Assembly: GCA_028023455.1 (NCBI GenBank)
Contig: JAQFVV010006706.1
Span: forward strand, 374,001-438,000
Direction of reading: 5' to 3'
Length of the DNA stretch: 64,000 nucleotides
Source: Epiperipatus broadwayi
Taxonomy: Eukaryota > Onychophora > Udeonychophora > Euonychophora > Peripatidae
This document shows, piece after piece, positions 24,698 through 36,405 of this stretch. How positions within the stretch are numbered: the stretch's first letter is position 1; every line of letters begins with the position of its first letter. The notes beneath the pieces were generated by a model. That model was given only the letters and a program-made list of their open reading frames with translations, had not been told where the DNA came from and did no database searches. A program made the position numbers and the translations under genes.

Positions 24698-27598
24698 TTA
24701 AGGATAATATTTTTTTATGAGGACTTTAGTGAATTGTTTAAAATCCAGATTAAAAACATCATCATTACCAAAATCTTTGTTATAAGTTCTAGGTAAACGA
24801 AATAAAGGGAAAAATCTTAATACATCAGATTTACAAATTTTCAGTTCAAAAATATTGTGAGTACGAGTATTATAATTCTGTTTTTTAATACCTAAATTAG
24901 AAAGCAAATTAGATACAGAAATATTCTGGGAAATAAATTTATGAAAAAGCTTGAGATCTCTTGTTTTTCGTCTCAGCAGTAAATCAATATAGTATTCATT
25001 ACCTAAACTATTCAATTTTGCAAATTTGTCAAAAATAGACTGAATTCTTATGATATCTGTCCTGTTATGAGGACTCCATATAATTGAACCATACTCCAAG
25101 ATGGGAAAAACTAAGGATATAAAAAGTTTAATCTTTGTAAATTTATTAAATGCTTTTCCATATCTGTAAATAGCTCCTACAATTTTAAGAGATTTATTCA
25201 CCATAAAATTAATGTGATTATGAAAAGACCCATTATTGAAAAATATTATTCCTAGATCTCTTTGATGATCATTTGTTATAATTTTAGAATCACCAATATA
25301 GTAGGAAAACCTTAAGATTTCAGATTTTCTAGAGTAAGAGACAATGGAGCACTTATCCATATTTATATCTATATAATTACATTCACACCAATTCAAGAAA
25401 TTATCTATATCACTTTGAAGTAAAAAACAGTCATTAATAGAATAAATAAGTCTAAAAATTTTGCAATCGCCTGCATAACATAGAAAATGTGAACATTTAA
25501 TGCATGTTTTAGGTCATCAATGTATACATTAAATAATAAAGGTGCAAGAACACTGCCTTGAGGCACCCCAGTGAAGCAATAATATGGTAATGACAATTTA
25601 TTATTAAACCTCACACAAGACATTCTATCCTTAAGAAAAGGGTCAACCAATTAATTAATAATTTGGAAAACCCTAACCTACAAAGCTTCTGAAAAAGAAT
25701 TTTATGATTAACTCTATCAAAAACGTTGGTCATATCAAAATAAACAACATCTAACCTAGATTGATTCTCAATTGAGTTTGAAATGTGATCAAAAATAGTT
25801 AGCAAATTTGTTTCAATGGACCTATTAGGCAAAAATCCATGCTGCTCTGGTGCCAAAACCTTAGAGACATCCAAGATAATTCTATTATATAAACATCTTT
25901 CAAATATTCGAGCAACAGTGTATAGAATTGAAATAGGCTTATAGTCACCAAATCTCTAGATCCTTTTTTAAAAATAGAAACAACTTTAGCAATTTTAATG
26001 GATGTAGGAAAAGTACCTTTTGCTAAAGAGCAATTAAAAATATGCAAAAGAGGAGAAGCAATGTATTCAGCACATCCTTTATAAATGAAAGCCGGAATGT
26101 TGTCAAGGCCCACACTAGAATGTAATTTAAGCTGCTTAATAGCAAAAACAACATCAGATTCAATAAATGAATCACATGTTATCCTTTCTTCAACTAGATC
26201 ATTATTTGCAGTTAAATTAGTAAAAGACTGAGTTTGTTTAAAAAGCTCTGAGAAATAATGAGAAAAATCATCAGTGGCTAGATTAGAATTATTACTCTGT
26301 AATTTTTTTTTGTAATACCTAAATCCTTAACCAGAGACCAAAATTGCAAAGGATTATCAGAAATATGACTTTCAGTTTTTTGTATAAATTTTTGAAAATT
26401 TCTACGATATATAACCTTTGACAATCTTCTATAATTAATAAAATTGTTATAATAATTTAAGTTCTTAGTTTTCCAATATCTACGATGATGAAATGATTTC
26501 CTTTTAATAATTTCTTTAAGAGAAACTGAAAACCAGAGAGGAAGTCTTGCATTGGTGGTCGAGAGGTCAGCGCGACTGCCTTGCGCTTGCGGGCGGTTAC
26601 CCGGGTTGCGGGTTCGCGTCCCGGCCGATGCTATGACACTTTAAAAAAAAAAAACCAGAGAGGAAGATGGTTAGTTAAATTTTTTTCCTTAGGAATGTAT
26701 TTGTCAATTAGTTCACTAAATGATTGTTCAAAAAACTTCATACAGAAATCTACATCAGATGAAAAATACAAATTTTTCCAGTTAAAATTAGATAATTGTA
26801 AACAAAGACCCAAATAATTTCCTTTTTTGTAGTTTCTTTTCATAATTTTAAAAGGACAAGGTCTATTAAATTTAATATTAATACAAAATTCTAAGGGAGG
26901 ATGATGCAAATCAACGGAAAAAGGAAGAGAAGTAGTAGTTAAACATTCAATTGTAGGAAAATTACTAAGAATACAATCTAATGTGTGATCATTAAAATTG
27001 GTGTATGGATTAAATTGTTTTAAATTTAACAAATTGCAAAAACGAATCATTCTCAATGCTTTAGGTGAAAAAGAGACTGAATCTATGATAGTAGTACCTG
27101 AATATAAATCTGGAATATTAAAATCACCAGTAATAAGTATATATGATTCATATTTGATTAAAAAATCTTCAAGAATAAAAAAAAACTCATTAAACTCTAA
27201 AAAGGATAATGTTGGCTTTATGTAGATAGTACCCAAAAGAACCTTGACACTATTTTTCAAACATATTTCACACCATGTAGCTTCACAAGATGATGATGAA
27301 ATAGTAATATACTTATGTATAAAATTACATTTAAAAGCAATGAGCATGCCTCCACCTTTGGAAGCAACATCAGAAGATCTATTTGTTCGAAGTACTTTAT
27401 ATCTATTGTCCATAAAAAAATATCATCTGAAATGTGTTGAGTAAGCCAAGTTTCTGAAATAAAAACAATATCAAAATTTTCAGAACTGAAGAATTGCTTA
27501 ATTTTTGCAGTCTTAGTTCTCATCCCATGAATGCTTATATAAAAACAATAAATTCCAAACATAATATCAAAAAATATATAAAAACAAACAATAATCAA
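24698..27598 (-). pseudogene. Jockey/CR1-like ORF2 (endonuclease/reverse transcriptase), broken
   Basis: The endonuclease begins near GMRTKTAKIKQFF and VFISETWL (27598-27410). It shifts frame into KGGGMLIAF and ILITGDFNIPDL (27413-26667) and includes the HTLDCILSN segment. The reverse transcriptase is scattered over several frames: GLDNIPAFIYKGC and VSIFKKGS (26113-25799), HGFLPNRSIETNL and DVVYFDMTNVFDRVNHKIL (25874-25640), and GVPQGSVLAPLLFNVYIDDL (25650-25405). The C-terminus (25396-24698) is open and reads LGIIF, then SLVFPILEYGSIIWSPH. These motifs are standard for the Jockey/CR1/L2 group. The exact clade is not resolved. Several frameshifts and a SINE insertion disable it. Confidence 0.85.
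26545..26650 (+). mobile_element. tRNA-derived SINE, young GC-rich copy with 16-bp target duplication
   Basis: The target duplication AAAACCAGAGAGGAAG flanks it at 26529-26544 and 26651-26666. The body reads GCATTGGTGGTCGAGAGG (A-box region), GGTTCGCGTCC at 26611-26621 (B box), GATGCTATGACAC and an A run. The first part can be read as a tRNA-like D arm and T arm with a long variable region, suggesting a class II (Leu/Ser-type) tRNA ancestor; that identity is uncertain. It keeps CpG sites that are mutated in the other four copies, so it is probably the youngest. Inserted in the Jockey/CR1-like ORF2, it post-dates that element. Confidence 0.95.
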
Positions 27599-27653
27599 GA
27601 GAAAAAAATGTTAATAAAGGATGATATGGGCAAAAGAAATTAATCAGAAAGTA

Positions 27654-28812
27654 TTAATGAACTAGCCAAAGAGCCATAAAAAATTTTAATGTAGTACCGC
27701 AAGGCCATAAATGATTCAAAATAAACTCCAAATGCTTATGTTTGGGAATTGAAACAAAAAAAACTACTAATATTAGAATTAAGCATATTAATCTTAATAC
27801 ATATGATTTTAACCTGAAGTTTGTCTTCCAAAAATCTCTGTATATCAGAAGAATTAGCATCTACTGGCAAATTTGAAACCAAATATTTATAATATTTATC
27901 ATTATCCTTAATTAATAATGAACCGTTACTATTATTAGGACTTCTATAAGAAATTGTATCTTTAAACCTATGTTTTTTACTATCTTTAGAAATATCCTGT
28001 CCAAAATTAGAAGAATAATTATTAAATTTTTTATTAAAAAATTTATTTGAATTTAGTCTAAAATTATGGGGTAAACTATCATGTTTGCCAAGCTGCCTAA
28101 CTGATAATTTTCTATTAGGAAATTGCTGAAAAGAAAAAGAGGTATTAGAAGAATATATTGATGAAACAGAATTGGAAGGCCACCATTTATAAGATACATT
28201 AGAGTTATTAGGACCTCTATAAGAAATTGGACTTTTAAGCCCAAGTTCATTTTTTTTAGAAATATTCTGCCCCAAATCATTTTTTCTTTTAATGTGTTTT
28301 TTGAAAAGTAAAACATCCCTATGATTTATAAAATAACCTAGATCTTTCACTCCAGTCTCATAACAAGTTTTATCTTTCTCAACAAATGATTGAGACTCTG
28401 AACCAGTATTATTGTGTACAACATTTTTTATATTATTGTAACTCTTGCTAGCACATAAACTAATATTATTACTAGTATAATGATTTTCATGATATTTATT
28501 ATGAAAGTTCTTATTGTAAAATATTCTGGTTTTATGTGAACTCACTTTGGAAAAACAAGTTGACCTGACAGATGGAAGAGAGCATTGAATACCTACCTCT
28601 AAAGTAAAATGTTCAGGTTGTGAAATGATATCATTAAGACATTTATCCATGCAGTTTAAATCAACAGAAAAAGATTCAAACATTCCTGTGGATGCAATAG
28701 TAGAATTAACACCTGTCTCCACAATCCACAGTTTTCGTTTTTCCTTTAAAAATCCAAATGAACACACAGATATTAAAAAAACCATGTTAAAAAAAAACTT
28801 GAGATAACTCAT
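27654..28812 (-). pseudogene. Jockey/CR1-like ORF1 (RNA-binding-like), frameshifted near its end
   Basis: An open frame from 28812 to about 27736 encodes a long Ser/Asn/Lys-rich protein. A motif is repeated within it (PISYRGPNNSN and TISYRSPNNSN). Near the C-terminus YLVSNLPVDANSSDIQRFL resembles the RRM-like ORF1 domain of this LINE group. The expected continuation, FFVSIPKHKHLEF to LWPCGTTLKF, is in the overlapping frame ending at 27654, so a frameshift lies at about 27760. I treat the ATG at 28812 as the start for want of a better one. The hydrophobic first 20 residues are unusual for an ORF1, so the true start may lie further in. Confidence 0.65.
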
Positions 28813-29120
28813 AAGTCCATTAAAAATAAAGTGAAATGTTATCAGATATAAATATAATATAATTAAATCTTCATAGTAAATTTCTGTAGAATCCTATCCA
28901 AAAGTCAATAAATCCTATGACACCAATAAACAATAAAAATAAAATAAAAGACATTTTCAGTCATATAAAGTGAATCCTCAAACAAGTTTCTAAAAATAAG
29001 GTAATATAAGGTTTAGTAATAAAATTCTCCAGACAGATTTAAGTGCAGATCAATTACAAAAAAAAAAAAGACTAATAAATCCCTTTACTTGCTTTCTTAG
29101 CAAACAAACCAATCAAAAGA

Positions 29121-29130
29121 ACATTAAATA
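29121..29130. repeat. Left target-site duplication of LINE-B
   Basis: ACATTAAATA here is repeated exactly at 35421-35430, immediately after the LINE-B A tail. Confidence 0.9.
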
Positions 29131-29273
29131 TACACTTCCGCTTTTGGCAGCCATCTTCGTAACTAGTCTTAAAAAGCGTCCCTTAGTGTTTTACAGTTTT
29201 AGGAAGACGGGACGACTGTCCCTTTACCTTTACATCTGTTATTCAAGGTAAGTCAACTTTTTAATCATTTTAT
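29131..29273 (+). promoter_or_regulatory. LINE-B 5' UTR, presumed internal promoter
   Basis: GC-richer leader starting TACACTTCCGCTTTTGGCAG and running to the ORF1 ATG at 29274. Full-length LINEs need an internal promoter here. No specific binding site is proven by the sequence. Confidence 0.45.
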
Positions 29274-31870
29274 ATGATGAAAAGTGATAATATAACCGAT
29301 AAAACTAAAAATAAAGTAAGCCCCGATCTCAGCATTCAACCCAACAATGCGGTCATCGGCCGTAAATTGTATAGCCTTAGATCTAATCTAAATGCATCTA
29401 AACCACCCGTTACAACAAATAAAAATCCACAAATGAGTAAATCAAAAGAAAATTCCATTGCAAATATCAACAAAAGTTTAGAAAATATTCAACTTACCCC
29501 TAAACAAACAATAGAATAAATATCTCGTCAAGCGAAACTATTGATACAAGCGAAAACCAATCATTACCTCTCCGAAGCCTTTACTCAACCACAGAAGATT
29601 ATAATGAGCAATTTCCTTTGCCCAACAATTCAATTAAAACTATATCTGGAAATAAACAAAATTACCAACAAAATGATACCGACGAAATTTTTAAAGTAAA
29701 ACATTTTCCACCAGAGGTCGACAAAACCAGTACTGTGTAAGTACCGTTTGTCAACAGTAAATTTAAAAATAAAAAAGAAGAAATAAATTATAAAACTGAT
29801 AAATTTCATTCTAAAACAATCAAAGATTTTAGCTCAGAACAATCCATTGCTACATCAGCTAACGTGCAAGCTAAACCAATTACCTCAATATCAATATTGG
29901 AAAATCCCACTACGTACGCAAATATCGTAAGGTCAAAAAATTCCGAGAGCATCTCTGAAAATATTAAGGCTGATAATCTCAACGAATTATATTTGAATCT
30001 CACAGAATTAGACATAGAAAAAGAATCAAACACGCAGGAAAATGTCTCTTTTAATATAAACAATATTAACGATGATATGTTCCTAGAAATAAACAATGAG
30101 TTCAACAAAACGATACCCAACTCTCTATATAAATCGTTTGCAAACTATTACAGCGATAAGTCTTTAATCTTAGCCATAACAAATCATCAATGTGCTTTAT
30201 ATAAATTCCCTGTAGAACAACTCTACAGTCTAATCAATCAAAAGCAATTAGGCAGAGGCATTCACATGATCCTTAATCATCCCAATGACCGCTATGTGAT
30301 CGTAGAGTTTAAAAACGTGGGCAGACCGAATGAATTTTAAAAATAACTACAAATCTTTAGGAAATTATATACTATGCTCCATAGATATGAACCGTCCAGT
30401 TACACTATCTGGCAGAATTCAAAACTGCCTTGCCCACTTAAATGAACAAGAAATACAAGACATCCTTATTAATTATGGTTCAATTAGCAAATTTAAACAC
30501 CTATTAAATCCTCACTTTGAAGATCAAATCCTGTCCAATACAGTTACCTTCACACTTACATTAAAGAAAAACATTATACCCACTGACATACCCACTATTA
30601 TTACAGCAAGGGGCTCTCCTATGGTTTTGACATTCAGAGGAGTACAACCACAATGTTTCTTCTGCCTTCAAAGAACACACCTCATTAAAGACTGTGCAGC
30701 AAGAATATGCACACACTGTGGTATTAAAATGAATAAATTTCACAAATGTCCTGGTAGACCTATTAACAAGTCCTTAAATAGACAATCATCACATAGGACT
30801 AATTCAAACAGCAACCTCACAAACCCAGATATTCAGATTCAAATAAATCCTCCAACAAAACCTTCCACATCCAAAACTATATTTCAAAATGAAAATATTC
30901 AAGAAAGAACAAACGTCAACCTTTACACTAATAGTAGTAAATCAGAGAACCAAACAACAACAAATACTGCTCCTAAACCAATCACGCAAACTAATAATAC
31001 TCAAGATCAAACATTCGAAACAACTTATACTAATCCCCAAGAAATAATATTAGGTCAAACTCTTTCTACAAAAGAAGATAATATGACCAAACCATCTAAA
31101 GAGAACAAGATAAACCCAGGCGATGAAGAAAATACACTCAAAAAATGTCAAAACAATTCTTCCAATATAACTCCTAACCAGCTTAAAACAACTGATAACA
31201 ACCCTAAACAGAGTGAACCACAAACTAACTGCAATTCTTCAACTCCTGCAAGAATTAACCTACCAGACGAAAAGATCCATCAAACACCCAACCCGAAAGT
31301 CAGCATGATCGAAGATTCACAACTGTTACAGCAAACAGAGAATGTCTCAAGTCTAAAATTCGAACAAAAATCTTATGACAATAAAATAACACTACTATCA
31401 AAAGAACAGGAAAAGGAAAACAACACTAATCAACTTCAAAATCCTCAAAAAAATTGACACAACAAATACCCAAAATACAATTAAGAAAATTAAAAGAAAA
31501 TCAATTCGCTCAGATAAATCAAGCTCCGATGATGACAGCTCCCACCCGGTACTTTACTCACCACCCCCTCTAACAAACAAATCTCCGATAAATCCAACTC
31601 AAAGCTTCACAAATCCATAGAAAAAAGAGGAAAACCATGGATCTTACAACCTTAGATACCATTGATTCTCCCGATGAATCTCAGACAGATTACTCTACTC
31701 CATCAGACACCGAAGACTTCATGGATGCGATTCCTCAACCAACAAATATATCACCAAGCCATCTACAAGTTCAATCACAAGTCTCTGACTGCCTAACAAC
31801 ATCAGACCTCATTAATATAGAGATGTCCCACATTCACTTGGATCACTTTGCTGAGGACGGTTTGGATTAA
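29274..31870 (+). pseudogene. LINE-B ORF1 (gag-like), several breaks
   Basis: It starts MKSDNITDKTKNK at 29274. A one-base shift occurs at about 29515, a TAA stop at about 29739, another shift at about 30330 and a further one near 31450. The pieces read colinearly as one protein. It has a polar N-terminus, a conserved middle region (SLILAITNHQCALYKFPVEQ, similar to LINE-A ORF1), two zinc knuckles at about 30655-30755 (CFFCLQRTHLIKDC and CTHCGIKMNKFHKC) and a long Asn/Thr/Gln/Lys-rich tail with an acidic end. The final frame stops at 31870, six bases before the ORF2 start, so ORF2 would be translated by re-initiation or internal entry. Confidence 0.75.
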
Positions 31871-31876
31871 TCTATC

Positions 31877-34800
31877 ATGTTCTGCAAAATAGCTGGATCG
31901 GAAGACGCACACGTTCCGATCAACTCAATCGATAGAGTTCTTGCTATTAAAAACTGGCTCTCACTCTGCTCCCCACATATACTTCTTATGGGCGAAACCA
32001 AACATCACTATAAGACTGACCATAAAATAATATCTCTTCTCTCCTCTCTCGGATTTACTAGATTTTCCATCGGCGACGCAGCTTCCGATCTCGGTATTCT
32101 TCTTAGCAAATCAGCACCACCAAAAAGTTTCAACATTCTATTCCTAGATGCCAATATTANNNNNNNNNNNNNNNNNNNNNNNNNTATCCGATCATCATAG
32201 CTTATATTTATACAGCCAAAGACACCTCTCAATATCTAAAAATAGTTCATATCCTAAATGCCATCAATGCTAGCAGAGCCTCCCCTACCATTCTTCTCGG
32301 AGACTTTAACACCACCTACAATGACTTCAACAAGAGATTTTTGCATCTAATAAATCGCAGATTAATGTGTGGAGAGGGCTTCTTCCCACCCGAAGCCTAC
32401 TCTTTCTATACTAAAACTAAAAAGTCCCTAATTGATCTGGTTTACTACACCCCAGACCTCCATTTCAACCTTGATGCAGCCTTAACCCCTGTTGCTTTCT
32501 CCGATCATATGGCCCTTATCTTACAACTCACGCCTATCTCAATCCCTACACCTATATATGGACCTGGAAAAACCATGCGCATGATCACCCAATCAAACAT
32601 GACCGAAGCGATAGTGTCTGAGTCATACATCTATTTCCAAAAAATAAACATCCTTTCCCTCCCTGCTGAGGAGGGCTGGTTTTCCTTCATCGGAATTCTT
32701 CAGTCCATATTAAATCACCACACCAGGAAAATCAAAGAACCAAATGGTCTTCTAAATGACCTAACAGACATTAATATACAACTTCAAGCATCACAGCAAA
32801 ATTTCACAAATACAGAAAAAATTATCTTCCTTAAAAACCTCTACAAAATCAAGCAAAAATCCCTTGCAGAATATATTTCCATCAGAAGAGCCAAATGCTT
32901 CTTAGCACAACAACACTGCTGGACGAGAGACTACATCAGATGGGAACTGGGTTACAATAAAAAACAAATCACTCCCACATCCATTTATACTAATGGTACC
33001 AATCTCATTGGCTATCCAATGATGCAGCACATCAGCAAACAATTCTGCCAATTAATGCAAAAAGATGGAGCCCCTCCAGTAAACAGCTGGTTGGATGCTG
33101 GAGACCCCAGCGAACATGGCATCACAGAAATCCTAATTAAAAAGAAGATATCATCACTCCCTGACAGCATTCATCCTGGCCTTCACGGCATCCCAAATTT
33201 CCTTCTCAAACACCTCAGTCAATTCACTGTTCCAATTATTAAAAAAATGATAGATCACCTAGCTTCCGGCTACAGAAACATAGCAGATCTTTATCCTGTG
33301 GCACTTGTGCCTTTTATTAAAAAAGCAAAACCACTAAACGACATTAACAGTATCCGACCAATATCCATGACCCCACTGCTTATCAAGATTATAGAGTCAG
33401 TCATTAAGGACCAAATCCAACCTCAAATTCTTAGCAATATCTCGCCAAACCAATACGGAAAAAAGGGATCATCAGCCTCGCATGCTAGGTCCAATATAAC
33501 TGCACTGTTCAATCATATCAGAGTACATCGTAAATCCAAACCTATTGCCGTCCAACTGGATGTTGCAGCAGCATTTGATTCAGTACAGATCAACACCCTT
33601 CTGGATATTCTGATGGAATACAACATTCCAGCTGCAATTGTTCAGATTATCAGCAATCTGCTCAACAACAGAAAGATATTTCTCTCTCTTGATGGCAAGA
33701 TCACTCCAGGTTTCAAGCCATACAAGTCGATCCCTCAAGGATCTCCGCTCAGTGCCCTTTTCTTCACAGCATACATCAACCCTCTTCTGGTGGATATAGA
33801 AAAAAACCTCCCTGGAATATTCCTTCCTTCTCTCAATAAAGATTTCAATGTATTCGCATACATAGATGACATCATGGTTGTACTTCCCACCATTAAATAC
33901 CTTCCCCATCTCATGAACATCTTAAACAGAAATACAGTGAAACTTGGCCTACAAATAAATTTTAACAAATCTTCCATCTGGAAGATAATGTCTGGTAAAC
34001 AAATCAACTCTTCCTTTTCTGCTAAACCACAAAGATACCTTGGCTTCCCAATCTTCAAACCTCCAACTGCAATGGCAAGAATGATTCAAGATGCAATCCT
34101 CCAATCAACTGAAGCCATCACCACTTCACTCTCTAGAGTATACCTTTCATTATATGGAAAGGTTAGCCTCCTCAACATGATCATAATGCCAAAAATCTCA
34201 TATTATCTTCCATTCATTAAAATCACTAAACAGTTTCAAAATAAAATTAACCAATTATGCACCAAACTTCTCTGGAGAGGAAGGACTGTTGCCATTAGCT
34301 TGCGAGGTATCCAACGACCACGCAGGTTCAATGGACTGTCATTCCACTCAATACAGGCAATCATTTTACAAAAAACTCACAATATTCTACATAATCTGAT
34401 CCTCTCCTATGGATACTCCAACATTATGAAAAAAATTACACCAACTGATCGTCCCCCACCCTTTTCCAGTTCATGGATATCATTGCTAATAGATCATCTA
34501 CAACTTTATAACCCGACGATGTCCTCTAACCTTAACCAAAAAATCACTTTGTGGGAAGCATACAATCTAATCAACTATAATCAACAACCCATTAAAACCA
34601 GCCTAAAAATAATCAACCAAAGACTCATTACACACTTCAAAAGATGGAGCCTTGAACCCAAATTCCTGGACTTCATCATTAAAATTAATCTTGATGCGCT
34701 TCCCACAAATTGGTTTCTTTATCACCGAAGAGGTTTTACTAGCATTGACCCTATATGTGGTTTATGTGCTCGTGAAGATGAAACCACAGACCATATTATA

Positions 34801-35106
34801 CACCGCTGTCCAAGACTTAAAATACTGAAAGATATAATCATAATCAATTCTTACATAACATCTGAAATGATTTTCTCACTTGAAAATGCCATTAATAGTG
34901 GAACTTTTTCAATAATAAGGCTCTCTATCTTTGTCCTTTATTCCATATGGATAGTGAGATGCAAAACTCTCATGGAATTACCCCCGCCACAAATCATACC
35001 ATTGTTTTACCAGACTCTCAAAAAAATCAAGAAACATGATCAGCTCCTTGCCTCCAGTAAAGTCTTTGACGACACCTGGTCTCTAACCGCTCTATCCTTT
35101 TCCTGA
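31877..35106 (+). CDS. LINE-B ORF2, endonuclease/reverse transcriptase, open on both sides of an N gap
   Basis: The ATG at 31877 opens an APE-type endonuclease (HILLMGETK). After the run of N (32160-32184) the frame is open from 32185 to the stop at 35106. Motifs in order with approximate residues: LLGDFN (140), AFSDHMAL (208), LRPISM-type block SIRPISMTPLLIKII (493), AAAFDSVQ (566), YIDD catalytic site (662), thumb RVYLSLYGKVSLLNMI (755), ITPTDRPPP (855) and the finger CGLCAREDETTDHIIHRC (960). The two sides are in different frames if the gap is truly 25 bases. Comparison with LINE-A copy 4 suggests about 11 residues are missing there, so the N run probably misstates the length and ORF2 may be intact at about 1,080 residues. 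Confidence 0.85.
32160..32184. other. Assembly gap (25 N) inside LINE-B ORF2
   Basis: A run of 25 N within the endonuclease domain. Its length is probably nominal. Confidence 0.99.
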
Positions 35107-35420
35107 TTGTCAACTCCCACCTACCCAGAATTCTAGAATAGACAATATTAAAAAGAAAATAGTCGTGTTATTAAAAAAAAAAAAAAAAAAAAGCTAATAA
35201 CATTCATCAAGTTCTCAGTTTCTCATATTCTACACAAACCCTTCATTATACCTAACCACATAAGTGTATAACAACTACTAACTAACATATTCTAGCCATA
35301 TGTTAATCAGAACTTTTTATAATATTATTGTACAATTTATTCATTAACTTATCCATTATCAAAATGTAATCACTATTTATTACTAATAAAATTTTTTGTT
35401 GAAATGAAAAAAAAAAAAAA
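35107..35420 (+). other. LINE-B 3' UTR and A tail
   Basis: Non-coding tail with an internal A run at about 35173-35192 and a final A run before the duplicated target at 35421. A poly(A)-signal-like AATAAA lies near 35384. Confidence 0.85.
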
Positions 35421-35430
35421 ACATTAAATA
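35421..35430. repeat. Right target-site duplication of LINE-B
   Basis: ACATTAAATA, identical to 29121-29130. Confidence 0.9.
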
Positions 35431-35609
35431 GAAACAATTAAAACAAACTATTCCATTAAATAATTTGATGTCAAAGCAGTTTTCAATTATATTAGAATAA
35501 TAGAAATGATGAAAATCTATTTTTTTTTATTTAAAAAAAAACATATTTTGATCCAACTAATTCCACAGAAAATATGCGCACATTAATCCTTATATAATAT
35601 CCAACAAGG

Positions 35610-35647
35610 CTAATAATAATAACAACAACAATAACAACAATAATAAT

Positions 35648-35721
<74 letters not shown>

Positions 35722-35748
35722 CAACAACAACAATAACAACAACAACAT
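35610..35748. repeat. Mixed (AAT)n/(AAC)n microsatellite
   Basis: Alternating AAT and AAC blocks. No LINE-A 3' end adjoins it. Confidence 0.9.
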
Positions 35749-36312
35749 TATCATCATTTTACAAAAGATGAATATTTAAACTTAATAATTATATTCTTTT
35801 GCAAAAAAAAATTTTAATGAAAAGATTGTCTCTCATCTTGGTTCCTACCATTAGACAGGATGCAGTGACTGAAAATGGAGTTCAGAAAATATTGCAGGTT
35901 TACAGCTTATTGTAATATAAGATTTTGAACTTGCATGCATAATATTTTACGCAATAAGGTGAAGCAAGAATCTTTAAAGTTGATACCACAAATACATATA
36001 ATCATTCAAATTAATTAAACTCATTTTTCATGAATGGATCAGATGATGATGCATATTTAATATTTCCATAGAATATCATATCTGTGTACATTTCTTTTTT
36101 TATATTTATTAATGATAAAAATTAAAGAGCAATCTTTTCAAAATTCACATTTTTAGAAAGGAGCAGAATTCCAATAACAATGATAAAAGAGAGCAGATGT
36201 TTTGGAATACATGGAAGAAAATAAATCCATAAATATTTTTTTTTAAATAATTAAGGAGTAGTCACATTTTACCTATGGAAAATGATTTATTCCCATAATT
36301 CAAAGAAATACA

Positions 36313-36405
36313 TTTTTTCCCCATGTGTCATAGCATCAGCTGGGAAGTGAACCCATTAACCCAGGATAACTGCTTGTAAAGCAACTGTCCGACCACCAAT
36401 GCTTG
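36313..36405 (-). mobile_element. tRNA-derived SINE, aged copy
   Basis: The minus strand reads CAAGCATTGGTGGTCGGAC, a B-box relic GGTTCACTTCC and GATGCTATGACACATGGG, with the poly-A end seen as the T run at 36313-36318. CpG sites are mutated. No clear target duplication was found. The paralogous position near 56.35 kb is empty. Confidence 0.85.

Larger units (their letters stand above)
24526..29119 (-). mobile_element. Jockey/CR1-like LINE, minus strand, SINE-interrupted
   Basis: Reading leftwards it contains an ORF1 (28812 to about 27654), an ORF2 with endonuclease then reverse transcriptase (about 27598 to 24698), and a 3' UTR ending in the short repeat AATTGAATTGAA at about 24526-24537. 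The 5' boundary is not visible. It is placed at the LINE-B target site only for convenience. A SINE at 26545-26650 splits ORF2. Confidence 0.8.
29131..35420 (+). mobile_element. LINE-B, full-length L1/Tx1-like LINE with poly(A) tail
   Basis: The element is bounded by ten-base target duplications. It has a GC-richer 5' UTR (29131-29273), ORF1, ORF2 and a 3' UTR ending AATAAAATTTTTTGTTGAAATG plus an A tail. It is related to LINE-A in domain order and in many motifs (the DANL-type strand, SDH, LRPISM-type block, ITPTDRPPP, C-terminal finger). It differs in ending with poly(A) rather than a trinucleotide array and in using more GC-rich codons. It appears much younger than LINE-A copies 1 and 2. 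Confidence 0.9.

Noticed and set aside
32008-32232. Minus-strand frame crossing the N gap
   Set aside because: Antisense shadow of LINE-B ORF2; the N bases contribute nine unknown residues.
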